NCBI GenBank assembly: GCA_033239525.1
Contig: BSYO01000019.1
Location: 8,290,592-8,354,591, forward strand
Direction: 5' to 3'
Length of the DNA: 64,000 nucleotides
Source: Nepenthes gracilis
Taxonomy: Eukaryota > Streptophyta > Magnoliopsida > Caryophyllales > Nepenthaceae
A program made the translations under genes and the position numbers. Positions 49,022-59,750 of this stretch are shown here, in pieces (the first letter of the stretch is position 1; the number at the start of each line of letters is the position of its first letter). The notes under the pieces are model-generated. The model was not told where the DNA came from and ran no database searches. It saw only the letters and a program-made list of their open reading frames with translations.

Positions 49022-51646
49022 TGTGATGTACCGTATTTTTTACCAAAAATTTGGTAGAGTTTCCACTACAATATGGACGTCGACCAAATACAAAACTTGT
49101 GAAATAAACCTGTATAATAATATACAATCTCCACATAGCAAAATCCAAGATAAACAGCTCTGACACAACCAGAAAATTCAACCGATACAAACTTCAATGC
49201 CCAGGCAACCACACAAGATCTAAAATTTGCCACATTAAGTAACACGCGGCACCGACGTCATAACTCAAGGTATGACGTCGACTCAGACAAGGTATACTAT
49301 TAAATCACATAAACTTGTGGAAGCAATTAAATCCAAAAAATGCAATAAAAGCTAACTACAAGTAAATTATCATTATTGCCATTAAGCATGATCATCAAAA
49401 TAGTACAAGGGCTTCAAAAGTATAAAATCACAAAACTAAGTCTCCTTACTATCCTTCAGAACTTCGAGCCTCTCCGACTCCAAATCCTTTACCCTGACCA
49501 ATCAGGTAATAGCCTGCACTAATCTGGAGACAAGGAAAGCAATAAGAGTAAGCTAAAATCTTAGCAAGCGCAATATATATATATATAAAGGACATGCATA
49601 ATTTCATATTCAAAATAGAATAATGTATATATGAAAGACAAATGTGTATATGAGATTTAATTCATGATTTTAGGAAGGAATGTTTTCATGATTCGTTCAT
49701 ATTTCTTTGGTTCATTCTTTTGTCTTGTCTTAATTATTAATTTATGCTGAAAATTTATTTCGTTTGGGGGCCAAGATCAGTAGGCATCACTAACAAAAAA
49801 GTGGTTGATCATGACCCAGATTGTGTGCACCTACGCAATTAAAAGTCCAATCTCCTCCATTTTAGGCCCAGAGGTGGGTCGTCTACATACCAATCCCTAT
49901 AGACGAGACCAATCTGCCGCCCAGCAGTTTCAAAACAGACCACGACATCCCACTATAATATACTAATGTATGTCAAGAAATCACCTGTGAAAAAATACAG
50001 CCAGGATACACAGCCAGAGTAATCCTTGAGTTTCTACTAAAATATTTTGGCATGTCTAAATTTGTTATACATAACTCTTGGTCCAAGTTCTTGTTCATTA
50101 GGAAATTATGTTCTCGAGTAGAAAATCTATCATTCCCACTCTACTGGAGAACGTTCCAAAAGTTCATCAGTCCAAAAGTCCAGAAGTCCATCTCTCGATT
50201 ACAGAATTTCCTCCATTATCGAATTTCCTTTCTTATTTCCATAGCCGTATTCCGATACAATTTTCCATATTCTTCGTTAGTTTTGGTCTTCACGTTTTCT
50301 TGATTCATGCATAATTTTCTTATTCTTTATGAGTTTAGATCCTCACATGTTCATAGTTCATGCATAATATTTCTTGGAACTTAGAAAGATTATGAAATCC
50401 CTTTTTGATCATGCCAGACATAATTCTTAAAGCCTTCAATCGTTAGTTCTTTCGTAAATAATTCTTAACATGATCTTTGGAGTATTCGAATCATTGTATT
50501 CATAAGAAGTGCATAAATCATCATAAGATAGGAACAGTTAGGAAATTCTTACCAGAATGAGCCTAACTTGTCTTTGGAGCTTTCGGATGACAAAATCCTT
50601 TGCGATTTCATGCATTATAACTTTCGGAGTATAAATATTGTATAATTATAATTAATTCGGACTAAATTCAAAGAGGACATGGATTAGGGTTCTAGGGAGC
50701 ACAAAACCCTACAAAACTACCAATTCGGACACCCAAATGGTAAATTAACTTGTTCATGGTATGGGTAATAACATTCTAGAGCCAATTTATCCATAAGTCC
50801 CAATTTAATCAGTTAATTCCTTTGGGTCATGGGTTTAGAGTTCCCTATTTAAAAACGGGTCAAAACCACAAATTCAGGCATAACATTCACACAATCACTT
50901 TTTCATGTCATGGGTATCAATCACCTAAGGCCATTTCATACTTTAAACCCAATGTGATTGACCAAATATGGTCTGGATGCACCCTAGGGTTCCGACGGAC
51001 GGGTTTTTATTTAAAATTACCCAATCGGATATCCAATCGATAAATTAACTTATACCAAATATGGGTAAAAATATTCTAGTCCTAAATTAAGTAAAAGTCC
51101 TAAAAATTTGCAGGTAAAACAGGCTCAAGCGCTGGTGAATAGTACCTGCGTAAGAGCTAGGATTTTCAGATTGTGATACACTACTCTAAACTTGATATTT
51201 TGACATAATTTTGATATATTACCATATTTAGGTTATGAGCAACACAATATATAAATCTATTCGGGTATCGAAACGATGATATTCGAATGAAACAAAATAA
51301 AATTGTATGAAAATGAAAAAGGAAAGTATGAGTGCACTTGTGTCGACCCGATTTACAACTTTTCCAACTAACTCACAGCCGAAATCGGACCCAAAAGCCT
51401 CCATTTCTCCTCTTCTCCTTCGCGCGGTTCCTCCTCGTGCCGGGCTTCCGCAGCTGCTGCCGCTGCTCCACCGCATCGCCAGCTAACCACCGCCATGCAC
51501 GGCCGTCGCCAGCCTCCACCGACCCGTGCGCCACCTCCGTCAGCACCGTTCTCCGCCTCTCTCCCTCTCTTTCTCTCCTCCAAAACCCTCTCCCAAACCC
51601 CCTACTCTCGTGATCTTTCCCTTTGGTTCTTATGCTTTCATCGTTG

Positions 51647-51677
<31 letters not shown>

Positions 51678-51870
51678 ATTTTCTTTTAATCCCGAAGTTC
51701 AAATAGATACTCGAGCAATCGAATGGGCACACTCCGGACATCGGCCTAACAATTCCAAATATTCTCCAAATTTTTTATAATATTTAATTAATTTTTCTCA
51801 CGCCCGAATTACCCAAAATAATAAATAATTCTCAATTTAATCAGATAAAAAAATATTCCGAGATGTTACA
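49022..51870 (-). mobile_element. Solo LTR (2.85 kb) with perfect 5-bp target duplication TATTT
   Basis: On the minus strand it starts TGTAACATCTCGGAATA (51870) and ends GGTACATCACA (49022). TATTT flanks both ends (49017-49021 and 51871-51875). There is no primer site or internal region. It shares landmarks with the LARD-like and E4 LTRs (for example 49770-49860). A TTA repeat lies at 51647-51677, a GC-rich block at 51395-51560, and a leader related to that of the LARD-like LTR at 51330-51410. Confidence 0.88.
51395..51560 (-). other. CpG-rich leader block in the solo LTR
   Basis: About 165 bp of high GC with many CG dinucleotides and GCnGCn runs, in DNA that is otherwise AT-rich. On the minus strand it lies between the TAA repeat and the donor position (51345-51331). 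Overlapping open frames on both strands are low-complexity (Arg/Gly/Ala on the minus strand, Pro/Ser on the +) and I do not call them genes. Confidence 0.6.
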
Positions 51871-52330
51871 TATTTCTCCACAAGTGGCACCGCACAGTGA
51901 GAGAGGAGAGAAGAAGAAAAAAGAGGAAGATGTTCGGAGTTCGATTGAGGTCCGATTTGATCTTCGTGCTTTACCAAAATCAGGTACACCATTTTGAAGG
52001 TAATTTCTAGAAACATATTTTCATTTAGTTGCTCTTTTTTTCATTGTATTTTTCTTGTGAGTTACCGAGTGTATTGAGAGGGGGTTGTATTTAACCATTT
52101 TTCACTTGAGTTCAGAGTGACGGCATTTCAGAAAGAGTTCTTGTAACCGGTACTATTTATAATGGATTTGTTTAAAATTTATCCCGTTGTTGAAAAGAGT
52201 TTTCCACGTTAAAAATCATTGTGCATTGTTTGTTTTTTTTGTTTATAATTTTTGTGGCTGACAGTTGATGGGAGGTTTTAGTTTGTTCCGTTACGCCGAG
52301 TCGAGTGTATTTAGATCTTGAACCCCAACA
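51871..52330 (+). mobile_element. Right part of the + strand LTR, ends in CCCAACA
   Basis: GA-rich leader (51898-51935), GATTGAGGTCCGATTTG, TCAGGTACACC (51974-51984) and GAAGGTAATTTC (51997-52008), then a T-rich U5 and the end TTGAACCCCAACA at 52330. The U5 wording recalls copia LTRs. No primer site follows, because Reina-like gag begins at once. Confidence 0.5.
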
Positions 52331-52870
52331 GTATTAAGAAAGATTGAAAGATTTGAAGAAATGGATGATAAGTTCCTACCCAGATATTCTTTCGTAATCC
52401 TACTTCATCTCCAACGTTTTTAATGGACTTAAGGATGAAATAAGATATATGGTAAAACCACACAAGGCATCATCATTAACAGAAGCCTTTAAGCTTGCGA
52501 GACTTCATGAGCAACATTAAGAGGCAATGAATAAAAAAGTGAAGGCCCCTTTGAAATCTCCAGTGAAAATTCCTTTTGAAAAGAATGATGGTAGCAAGTC
52601 TTACAATTATGGTGGTAACAATAATAATTGGAATCAATACAAACTAGTAAATATGATATCCCTTGATCAAAAGAGATCATTGGGGCTTTGTTTTAGAAGC
52701 AATGTGAAGTTCACTTCGAGACACAAATGTAGAGAAAACAATGTAATTGTTTAAGAATAAAAGAAGACAGTGATGAGGGGAACGCAACAGTGAAGATACA
52801 GATGAGGAGCAGAATAAGGAAGAAGAAACAGAGGAGACCATTGTGCAAGCTCTAGCTAGTAGTTCTTGGA
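52331..52870 (+). pseudogene. Reina-like gag fragment
   Basis: Reading across frame changes: FNGLKDEIRYMVKPHKASSL, then TEAFKLARLHEQH and a lysine-rich linker (52527-52640, KVKAPLKSPVKIP). This is the capsid end (FxxGLKxEIRxxVxxxxPxxLxxAFxLARLQE) of the Reina/Galadriel type. A zinc knuckle, if it was there, is unreadable. Confidence 0.7.
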
Positions 52871-52899
52871 GCAGCACCGTATGAATTTTAGGTGAATGT

Positions 52900-53330
52900 G
52901 TTAAGAGGCCTTAGACCATATTGGTGGATAGTGGTAGTAGGTTTGTGAGTTTTAAGGAAGTGAAAGAAGGGGAGTTCCAACCAACACCCCTCTATTGGCT
53001 ATGACAATAGTTAGTTGTAGTAAGATTATTAGTAAAGCCAAGTTCTGTGATCTAATTTGGATGATGTAATGACATCCCTTTAAGACTGATTTGAGGGTAA
53101 TGGAATTAAAAAGTTGTGATATGATATTGTGAGGGGATTGGATGACAACTTTTAGTACAATTCTCTTTAATTTTCATCAACTGAAATTGAGTTTCAACGA
53201 AGAAGGCCAACTTGTTGAACTTCAAGGATACATGGCTGTATTGAAGAGTATCACAATACAAAAGGCAAACAAATGGGTATGTTATGGAGAAGGATTTATG
53301 GGAACAACTATTTTCCTTATCCATGACTGA
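52900..53330 (+). pseudogene. Reina-like protease fragment
   Basis: One frame gives ILVDSGSRFVSF at about 52917-52952 (DSGS active site). A later open frame (53142-53330) gives MTTFSTILFNFHQLKLSF, the segment after the usual GMDWL(x)T(x)GP(V)xxDFxxLxxxF block. Frame changes separate the two. Confidence 0.7.
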
Positions 53331-53442
53331 AAACCAACTAATTGTTTCTAATTTTATATGAGAACTGCTTCTTGAATTTTAAAATATTTTTTAAAAACCA
53401 AGTAACCTACCTCCATAAAGACCATTTGATAACCAAATCCCC

Positions 53443-54170
53443 TTGCGACCTAAATCCAAGCCAATTAACTTACCACCTTATAGATTTAACCATATTCAAA
53501 AGAATAAAATAGAATATCAGGTTAGTAAAATGATCAAATTATCACTCATACAACCAAGCTCATGCCCGTTTGCATCCCCTATTTTACTTGTGAAAAAGAA
53601 AAGCAATTCTCATAGAAATTTGAATTCCATGACTATCAAAAACAAGTTTCCCATTTCCATTAAAAATGATTTACTTGATGAATTAAGTGGATCTTCAATC
53701 TTTGTAAAATTTCACTTAAGATCAGGATATCATCAAATTAAAATGCATGAGCCCAACATGTTCAAGATTATCTTTAGAACTCATTAAGGATGCTATGAGT
53801 TCAAAGTTAAACCGTTTGATCGTACCAATGTCCCTGCCACTTTTCAATTCTTAATGAAATATGTTTTTCAACCATATTTAAGAAAGTTTATGCTTGTATT
53901 CTTTAATAACATCATTATATATAGACCTTCCTTGGAAAGCCATCTTGAACACCTCAAATTTGTATCCCTTACATTATGACAACATTCTCTCTTTTTTTTG
54001 CCACGAAAATATAGTGCTCTTTTAATTAAGGTAAAGTGGAATACATGGATTATGTCATATTCAAGGAAGGAGTGTTCACAAATCCTAACAAGATTAACGC
54101 AATAAGTTCTTGGTCGGTGCCTTCTAACATCAAGGCATAGAGAAGATTATGGAGGATGAAGGTCACAACG
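53443..54170 (+). pseudogene. Reina-like reverse transcriptase
   Basis: The open frame at 53443-53787 covers motifs from NLPPYRFNHIQKNKIEYQV through IQPSSCPFASPILLVKKK and NLNSMTIKNKFPI to FRTH. One stop follows. Then comes YEFKVKPFDRTNVPATFQFL and, at about 53887-53915, VFFNNIII, where both catalytic Asp of FxDD are Asn (GAT to AAT). The protein could not polymerise even without the stops. The thumb continues with stops to about 54170. Confidence 0.85.
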
Positions 54171-54249
54171 AGAAGTTTACAAAAAATTATGGAGATATTA
54201 GTCAATCATTAACCAATCTATAGAAGGAAAATGTGTTCAGGTGAAAGCA

Positions 54250-54690
54250 GGAAGCTGAGAGAGTTTTCAGAAATTGAAGAAGGCTATAAATCAAGCTCCA
54301 CTATTGATCTTATCCGATTTTAATCAATCCATTGTGATTGAAATAAATTCCTCATCTTGTGGTATGGGAATTGTACTAATGTAATAGAAACGCCTATGGC
54401 TTATATCAATAAAGCTTTTGGAGTGAAGAACATACAATTACGATAACAATCTTGTTAGCGACTTCCAAGTAGAGAAATTATTTATTAGGCCATACATCAT
54501 CAAAACAAATCATGGAAGTCATAGGTATTTATTGGAGCAAAATTCAACTTCAATCTTGCAACAACGGAGTTTGTCTAAATTATTGTGGCAGAATTGTGTA
54601 ATATGTATAAGAAGGGTAGAGATAATGTGGTTGCGGATGATTTATCGAGAAGAATAGAAGTGGAACAAACTAGCTGTTAAGCTATTTCAA
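54250..54690 (+). pseudogene. Reina-like RNase H
   Basis: Broken frames give FNQSIVIEINSSSCGMGIVL (family ETDASxxGxGAVL, Asp lost), then LGVKNIQLR-like and IKTNHGSHRYLLEQ (family TDHxSLKxLLEQ) and LSRRIE at the end. Order and spacing fit RNase H after RT. Confidence 0.7.
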
Positions 54691-54879
54691 TAGTAGTGCT
54701 CACTTGGAAGTTAGAAATAGAAGAAAACAACGAGGAAGATTCATGGATTCGTTAGATAATGGCTATATTATTTATTATGCCAAATTCTCATCCACAATTA
54801 TTCTTTCTAAAGGAGTATTAAGGTATAAAGGAAGATGGAGCATTGGGGCCAATACTGAATTGAGACAGAAGCTCTGGTT

Positions 54880-55757
54880 GTTAATTTATTAGTACAAATA
54901 TGATGGTCATTAGGGTGTTGCAACTACCTATAAAAGAGCATAATAATTTTTCTTCTGGCCTAAATTTTTTCTATAGGTAGAAGGGTCAGTAATTTCTTGT
55001 GATGTATGTTAAAGTAACAATAGTGAAAGGAATGCATAATAAGGTCTATTACAATCTATGTCAATTACTCTACATTCATGGAGTCATGCGTCCAGGGACT
55101 TCATTAAATGTCTACCAAAATTGAATGGGAAGGATACAATATTAGTAGTGGTAGACCAGTTGACCAAGTTTGCACATCTTTTAGCATTGCCACACCCTTT
55201 CACGACAAGTAGAGCAACCAAACTCTTACTGAATTTAGTGATAAAGTTCTATGAAGTTTCAATTAATATAGTTTCAAATTAAGACAAGTGTTCACGTGTT
55301 TGTTGTAAAAATCATCAATTAGTAGTATGGGAATTAAATTACCCATCAGTACTTCTTATCATCCACAAATAGATGGATAATCTAAAAGAATTAACTAATA
55401 TTTGGAGACTTATTTAAAGTGTATGGTGACTCAGAAACAAAGTTAATGGAACAAATGCTTATCCTTAACCAAATGGTGGTCTAATTCTACTTATCACCAA
55501 GCCATTAAAATATCTTCCTTTCAAGCTTTATATGGATTCGCTTCTCCACGACTGCAGTTTGGCAATGAGGTACTTGTAGTGGCATGTGTGGCAGATACAA
55601 TGTGCGGCAGAATTAATACAAGAGAGGAAGCACATGCAAAGTTTCTCAAAGGAGGAATTGGCCTTGACACATAATAGGATAAAGAAGAATGCTAATTTGA
55701 AGAGATCTGAATGAAACTTTGAAGTTGACTACATGGTGTATTTGAAATTCCAACCTT
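54880..55757 (+). pseudogene. Reina-like integrase, N-terminal and core part
   Basis: A stretch near 54896-55010 matches the H...H...CxxC finger (CDVC kept). The open frame at 55058-55282 has FIKCLPKLNGKDTILVVVDQ and LTKFAHLLALPHPFT. Later broken frames give STSYHPQIDG and the LYG block (55530-55545). The frame is cut at QPYRR by the copia element and continues with RQTSIVIRR at 61384. Confidence 0.8.
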
Positions 55758-55762
55758 ATAGG

Positions 55763-56577
55763 CGTTGGCCGGAAATGGGGCGGCCAACCGTCACAAGCAC
55801 AAAGAGATCGAAGAAAAGGAATGGAAGAATAATGACAACCGATATTTACGTGGAAAACCCTTATGAATTAAGGAAAAAACCATGGAACGTTAAGTCCGTA
55901 AAATTGCACTATGTATGAGATAGAGGTTATAAAAATAGTAATGCGGAAATGCACACACACATAGTTGGGTTTTCTTCCTCTCCTCTGTTTTTCTTTCTTA
56001 TTCTCACACACTCACACTCTACTCAGCTCTTTCTGCTTACAACAACTTCTCTCTATATACCACACTCCCCCAGCCTGCTTATTCATAAATGTATACAAGA
56101 ATATACAAAGGATTTGGCAGCAGCTGGACCAACAGGCCGTCCTTCATGGTTGGTGCACGGTTCCCAAGAAGCATGTATCAGCTTAGTAGCAGGTAGCGTA
56201 TGCCTGCAGTAGCAACAGTAACAGATCTGCGATCTTTGAGTTTCCAAAGTTACCTAAGTAGGCAGGTTAACCTACTCCCTTTCAGGCATAGCAGGTGCTC
56301 TGTGTTGCCTTAATAAGCCGATCAACCTTGTTGACTGTCCTTCCAAACAGACCGGTCAACATCCTATTGACCATCGTCCCATTCAGAACAGTCAACATCA
56401 TGTTGACCGTCTTCACAGTTGTCCTGAGAATCCTCAGCTGAAACTATCAACTTGATCCTTCAGACGGTCAACTGTGTTGACCGTCCGTTGACCGTCCATC
56501 CGGTCAACGTCTTGTTGACCGCCCATCTGATCAACATCCCGTTGACCGGAACTTCTTCACGGGAGAGATTTCCAACA
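55763..56577 (-). repeat. 3' LTR of the Tork element
   Basis: 815 bp. The U3 part (56577-56320) carries 7 TTGAC and 4 GTCAA cores, several as inverted pairs such as GGTCAACTGTGTTGACC. A TATA box (GTATATAGAG) lies near 56065-56055. The + strand open frames here are shadows. Confidence 0.88.
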
Positions 56578-57144
56578 AACTTTCCCTCTCGACCGTGAGG
56601 AAGTTAACTCTATTAGCCCGGCCATCTTACAACATGCTTCATTCTTCCCTTTCGGTAGAATCTTTATTATCATGTCTGCCCCATTCTCTTCCGTGCTAAC
56701 CTTGTCCAGTGATAGTAGGACTTCCTCCAGCACCTCTCGCACCCAATGATATCGTATATCAATGTGCTTTGATTTGGAGGGGAGTGAAGAGTTCTTGCAT
56801 AGATGAATAGCACTTTGACTATCACAAAGTACCACATATCTCTCTTGTTTAATGCCTAACTCTTGAACGAACTTCTTCATCCACAGCATCTCCTTACAAA
56901 CTTCTATTACTGCGATGTATTCGACTTCAGTTGTGGATAGAACTACATACTTTTATAGTTTAGACTGCCAAGAAACTGCACCACCAGCAAATTTCATCAA
57001 GTAACCCGATGTGGATTTGTGTTTGTCAACATCTCCGGCCATATTCACGTCTAAATATCCCACCAACTGCGGTTTGTCACTTTCAAGGCACAAGCACATC
57101 TTGGAAGTTCTCCGAATATATCTCATGATCTATTTCACTGCGGA
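56557..57144 (-). pseudogene. Tork RNase H
   Basis: From 57144 down: YLDVNMAGDVDKHKSTSGYL, GGAVSWQSKL, stop, KYVVLSTTEVEYIAVIEVCK (the AEYIA helix written VEYIA), LCDSQSAIHLCKNS and HIDIRYHWVRE. All family landmarks are present. The stops at KL(stop)KY and in the linker just upstream (two former Trp codons near 57144 and 57130) fit C-to-T or G-to-A changes. The frame end runs into the polypurine tract GAGAGGGAAAG at the LTR border. Confidence 0.85.
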
Positions 57145-57888
57145 CTAGTGCTCCTTTCTCAGATTGAACAGAAACCGGCTAACTGTTCCAACGATGTGAG
57201 CTATGTCCGGTCTGATGCATACCAGAGCATACATCAGGCTTCCCACAACTAATGAGTAGGGAATGCCTTTCATGTAATTTTTCTCGTCATCCGTAGTCAG
57301 GAACTGACAAGTGCTCAGCCTGTAGTGATTCGCCAATGGTGTACTCACGGGCTTTGATTTCTCCATGTTGAATTGTTGGAGTACTTTCTCAAGATAGTTC
57401 TCTTGAGACATCCATGACTTTCTTGCCTTTCGTTCGCGTAAGATTCTGACTCCCAGAATCTGCTTAGCCGATCCAAGGTCCTTCATGGCAAATGATCGTC
57501 CAAGCTGCTCCTTCAACTCCTTTATCCGGCCACTGTTGCGTCCAATGATCAACATATCGTCCACATATAGGAGAAGGACAACAAAATCATCGTCCGAGAA
57601 CTTCTTACAAAATACGCAGTGATCACGAGTTGTCCGCCAATACCCCTGACTGGTCATGACTGACTCGAATTTCTTATACCACTGCCTAGGAGCTTGTTTT
57701 AATCCGTACAGACTCTTTCTTAAACGACAGATGAGTTTCTCCTTCCCCTTGACTTTGAACCCTTCCGGTTGTTCCATGTAGATTTTCTCCTCAAGCTCAC
57801 CATAGAGGAACGCAGTCCGGACGTCCATCTGTTCTACCTCTAGATCCTGGACGGCAGCCAGACCCAGCACTACCCGGACAGAGGACAT
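57145..57888 (-). pseudogene. Tork reverse transcriptase (247-codon open frame)
   Basis: Open over the whole RT core: MDVRTAFLYGELEEKIYMEQ, SLYGLKQAPRQWYKKFE, the catalytic LLLYVDDMLIIG, MKDLGSAKQILGVRI, VSTPLANH, and YSLVVGSLMYALVCIRPDIA. YVDD is intact. It is separated from the upstream integrase frame by a one-base shift in a G run (about 57927), so it could not be made as part of the polyprotein. Confidence 0.9.
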
Positions 57889-57919
57889 TTCAACAACCGG
57901 GGTAAAGATCTCATCAAAA

Positions 57920-59191
57920 TCAATCCCCTTTTTGTTGACTGAAGCCCTTCACCACCAACCATGCATTGTATTTAAGCTTCTTGGTATTCTCGTCCTGCTT
58001 CAAGCGATAGACCCATTTGTTCTTGAGGGCCTTCTTCCCCTTAGGAAGTTTTACCAAGTCGAAGGTGTGATTTTCATGAAGGGAGCTCATCTCCTCCTTC
58101 ATGGCTTCCAACCATTCCTCTTTGCTGTCGTCCTTCATTGCCTTTTCATAATCCTCAGGCTCTCCGGCATCTGTGAGTATGACATATTCATTTGGTGACA
58201 GACGGACGGATGGCCGTCTATTGCGTGAGAACCGTCTAACAGGGACATTCCCTGCCGGTTGAGGTATGACTCCATCAATGGTGTCATCCGGAGCCATGAC
58301 CTCCCCTTCATTATCCTCAACCGTCTCCTGATCAGGATCCTCTCCTTCTGACGATCCCGGACGGACAGCTTCGGCGCTCACTTGGTCTGTTTGCACATCG
58401 TCACATCTAGCATCTCTGCCAATATCTTCAATCGTTTCATTCTCAACAAAGGTTATGTCCCTAGACCGGACGAGTTTGCTGGTAGTTGGATCATAGAACC
58501 GGTAGTCCAATTCATCTTTCCCATAGCACAGAAAGACGCACTGCATCGTCTTTGGCTCTAACTTTGTCCTTTCGTCTCTTGGGATATGCACGAATGCTTT
58601 GCATCCAAACACTCGCAAATGATCATAGGACGGCTCCTTGCCCGTCCATATCTTCTTCGCTACTTCACCCATCAAAGGCTGACTCGGCGACCTGTTGTTA
58701 ATATAAGCCGCCGTCCACAGTGCTTCTGTCCAGAACGAAGTATGAAGTTTTGCTTCAGAGAGCATACAACGTACTCTCTTCAAGAACGTACGATTCATCC
58801 GTTCCGCCACTCCATTCAATTATGGTGTCTTTGGTGGTATCTTTTGGTGCCTGATACCATGTAACCGGCAGTAGGCATCAAAAGGCCCTAAGTATTCGCC
58901 GCCGTTGTCACCACGGACGGCCTTCAGTTTTTTCCCCGTCTGACGCTCCACAAGAGCATAGAACTGATCAAAAATATCAAGAACCTGATCCTTGGTCTTG
59001 AGTGGGTAGACCCACACCTTCTTGAACAAGTCGTTAATGAAAGAAATAAAATATTGGGCTCCACTAAAAAGCTTTTCTCTGAATGGCCCACACACGTCTG
59101 TGTGAACTAGTTTAGGAGCTCTGCCTTTTGACCGGATGAGTCTCCATGAAATGAGACTCTCCTTTGCTTGCCGACCAAGCAATGAGGACAC
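57920..59191 (-). pseudogene. Tork integrase
   Basis: The frame at 59191-58820 has KLVHTDVCGPFREKLFSGAQ (first Asp) and KLKAVRGDNGGEYLGPF (second Asp). A single stop (TAA for CAA) falls in PKTP(stop)LNGVAERMNRT, and the catalytic Glu lies just after it in the next open frame (58819-57920). That frame goes on through KLHTSFWTEALWTAAYINN, the VFGCKAFVHIP block and an acidic linker to EEWLEAMKEEMSSLHENHT at the RT border. The DDE triad is complete apart from the stop. Confidence 0.9.
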
Positions 59192-59750
59192 ATCTTTGAC
59201 TCTTTCTCCTTTACTCCAGTAATCAGGCCTTTCCTACTCAAGTAGGACAGCCCTTCATTACCCATGTGGCCTAGCCTTCTGTGCCACAGATCCATTGTCC
59301 CCGTGCTGGTTGTGGCGTTCACGTCTCCGACCACTGCACAAGCCTTCGTCACATATAGGCCGGAGGCCTTCTTTCCTCTTGCTACTATAAGAGACCCTCT
59401 TGTTAGCTTCCACTCGCCTTCATAGAAGGTACTACAATAACCTTCATCATCTAGGCGACCAGCTGAGGTGACATTCAGCCGAATGTCAGGGACATGACGT
59501 ATGTCCTTCAATATCAACTTCGTCCCATTGTTTGTAACCAAGACGACATCTCTTCTGCCTACACCGGGAGATGTTCATTCATTCCCCATCCTTATTACTC
59601 TAAAATCTCCTGGAGTATAGGACGTGAACAGCTGCCTTCTAGACGTGACGTGCAAGGTGGCACCAGAATCGATTACCCAGCCGGACTGCTCGTCCGTCAG
59701 ATTTGTCACATCTCCTTCACTTGTTAGCAGGAGACCACCTGGTGTGACTA
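59107..59750 (-). pseudogene. Tork protease and pre-integrase zinc region
   Basis: WVIDSGATLHVTSRR at about 59683-59640 is the DSGA active site. A stop (TGA, probably from CGA) follows in GNE(stop)TSPG. From 59541 down: LKDIRHVPDIRLNVTSAGRL, then LWHRRLGHMGNEGL and CPHCLVGKQRRVSF, the HHCC finger (GAG_pre-integrase region) that starts integrase. Confidence 0.88.

Larger units (their letters stand above)
52331..55757 (+). mobile_element. Reina-like chromovirus (Ty3/gypsy), main part
   Basis: gag, protease, RT, RNase H and integrase in + orientation. It is interrupted at 55757 by the Tork copia element and resumes at 61379 with the integrase C-terminus and 3' LTR. The RT wording (IQPSSCPFASPILLVKKK; SGYHQIKMHEPN; VFFNNIIIYRPSLESHLEHL) places it with Reina-type chromoviruses. 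Its own 5' LTR and gag start are missing at 52331. Confidence 0.8.

Noticed and set aside
51373..51741. 122-codon minus-strand frame with poly-Asn and Arg-rich parts
   Set aside because: The Asn run is the TAA microsatellite and the rest is the CpG-rich leader; no family resemblance.
51871..52330. This LTR piece as the 5' LTR of the Reina-like element
   Set aside because: It does not resemble the 3' LTR at about 61788-62331, and no primer site follows at 52331.
57932..58198. + strand open frames across the copia pol (57932, 58486, 58586, 59494, 60008, 60338)
   Set aside because: They oppose the well-recognised minus-strand gag-pol.
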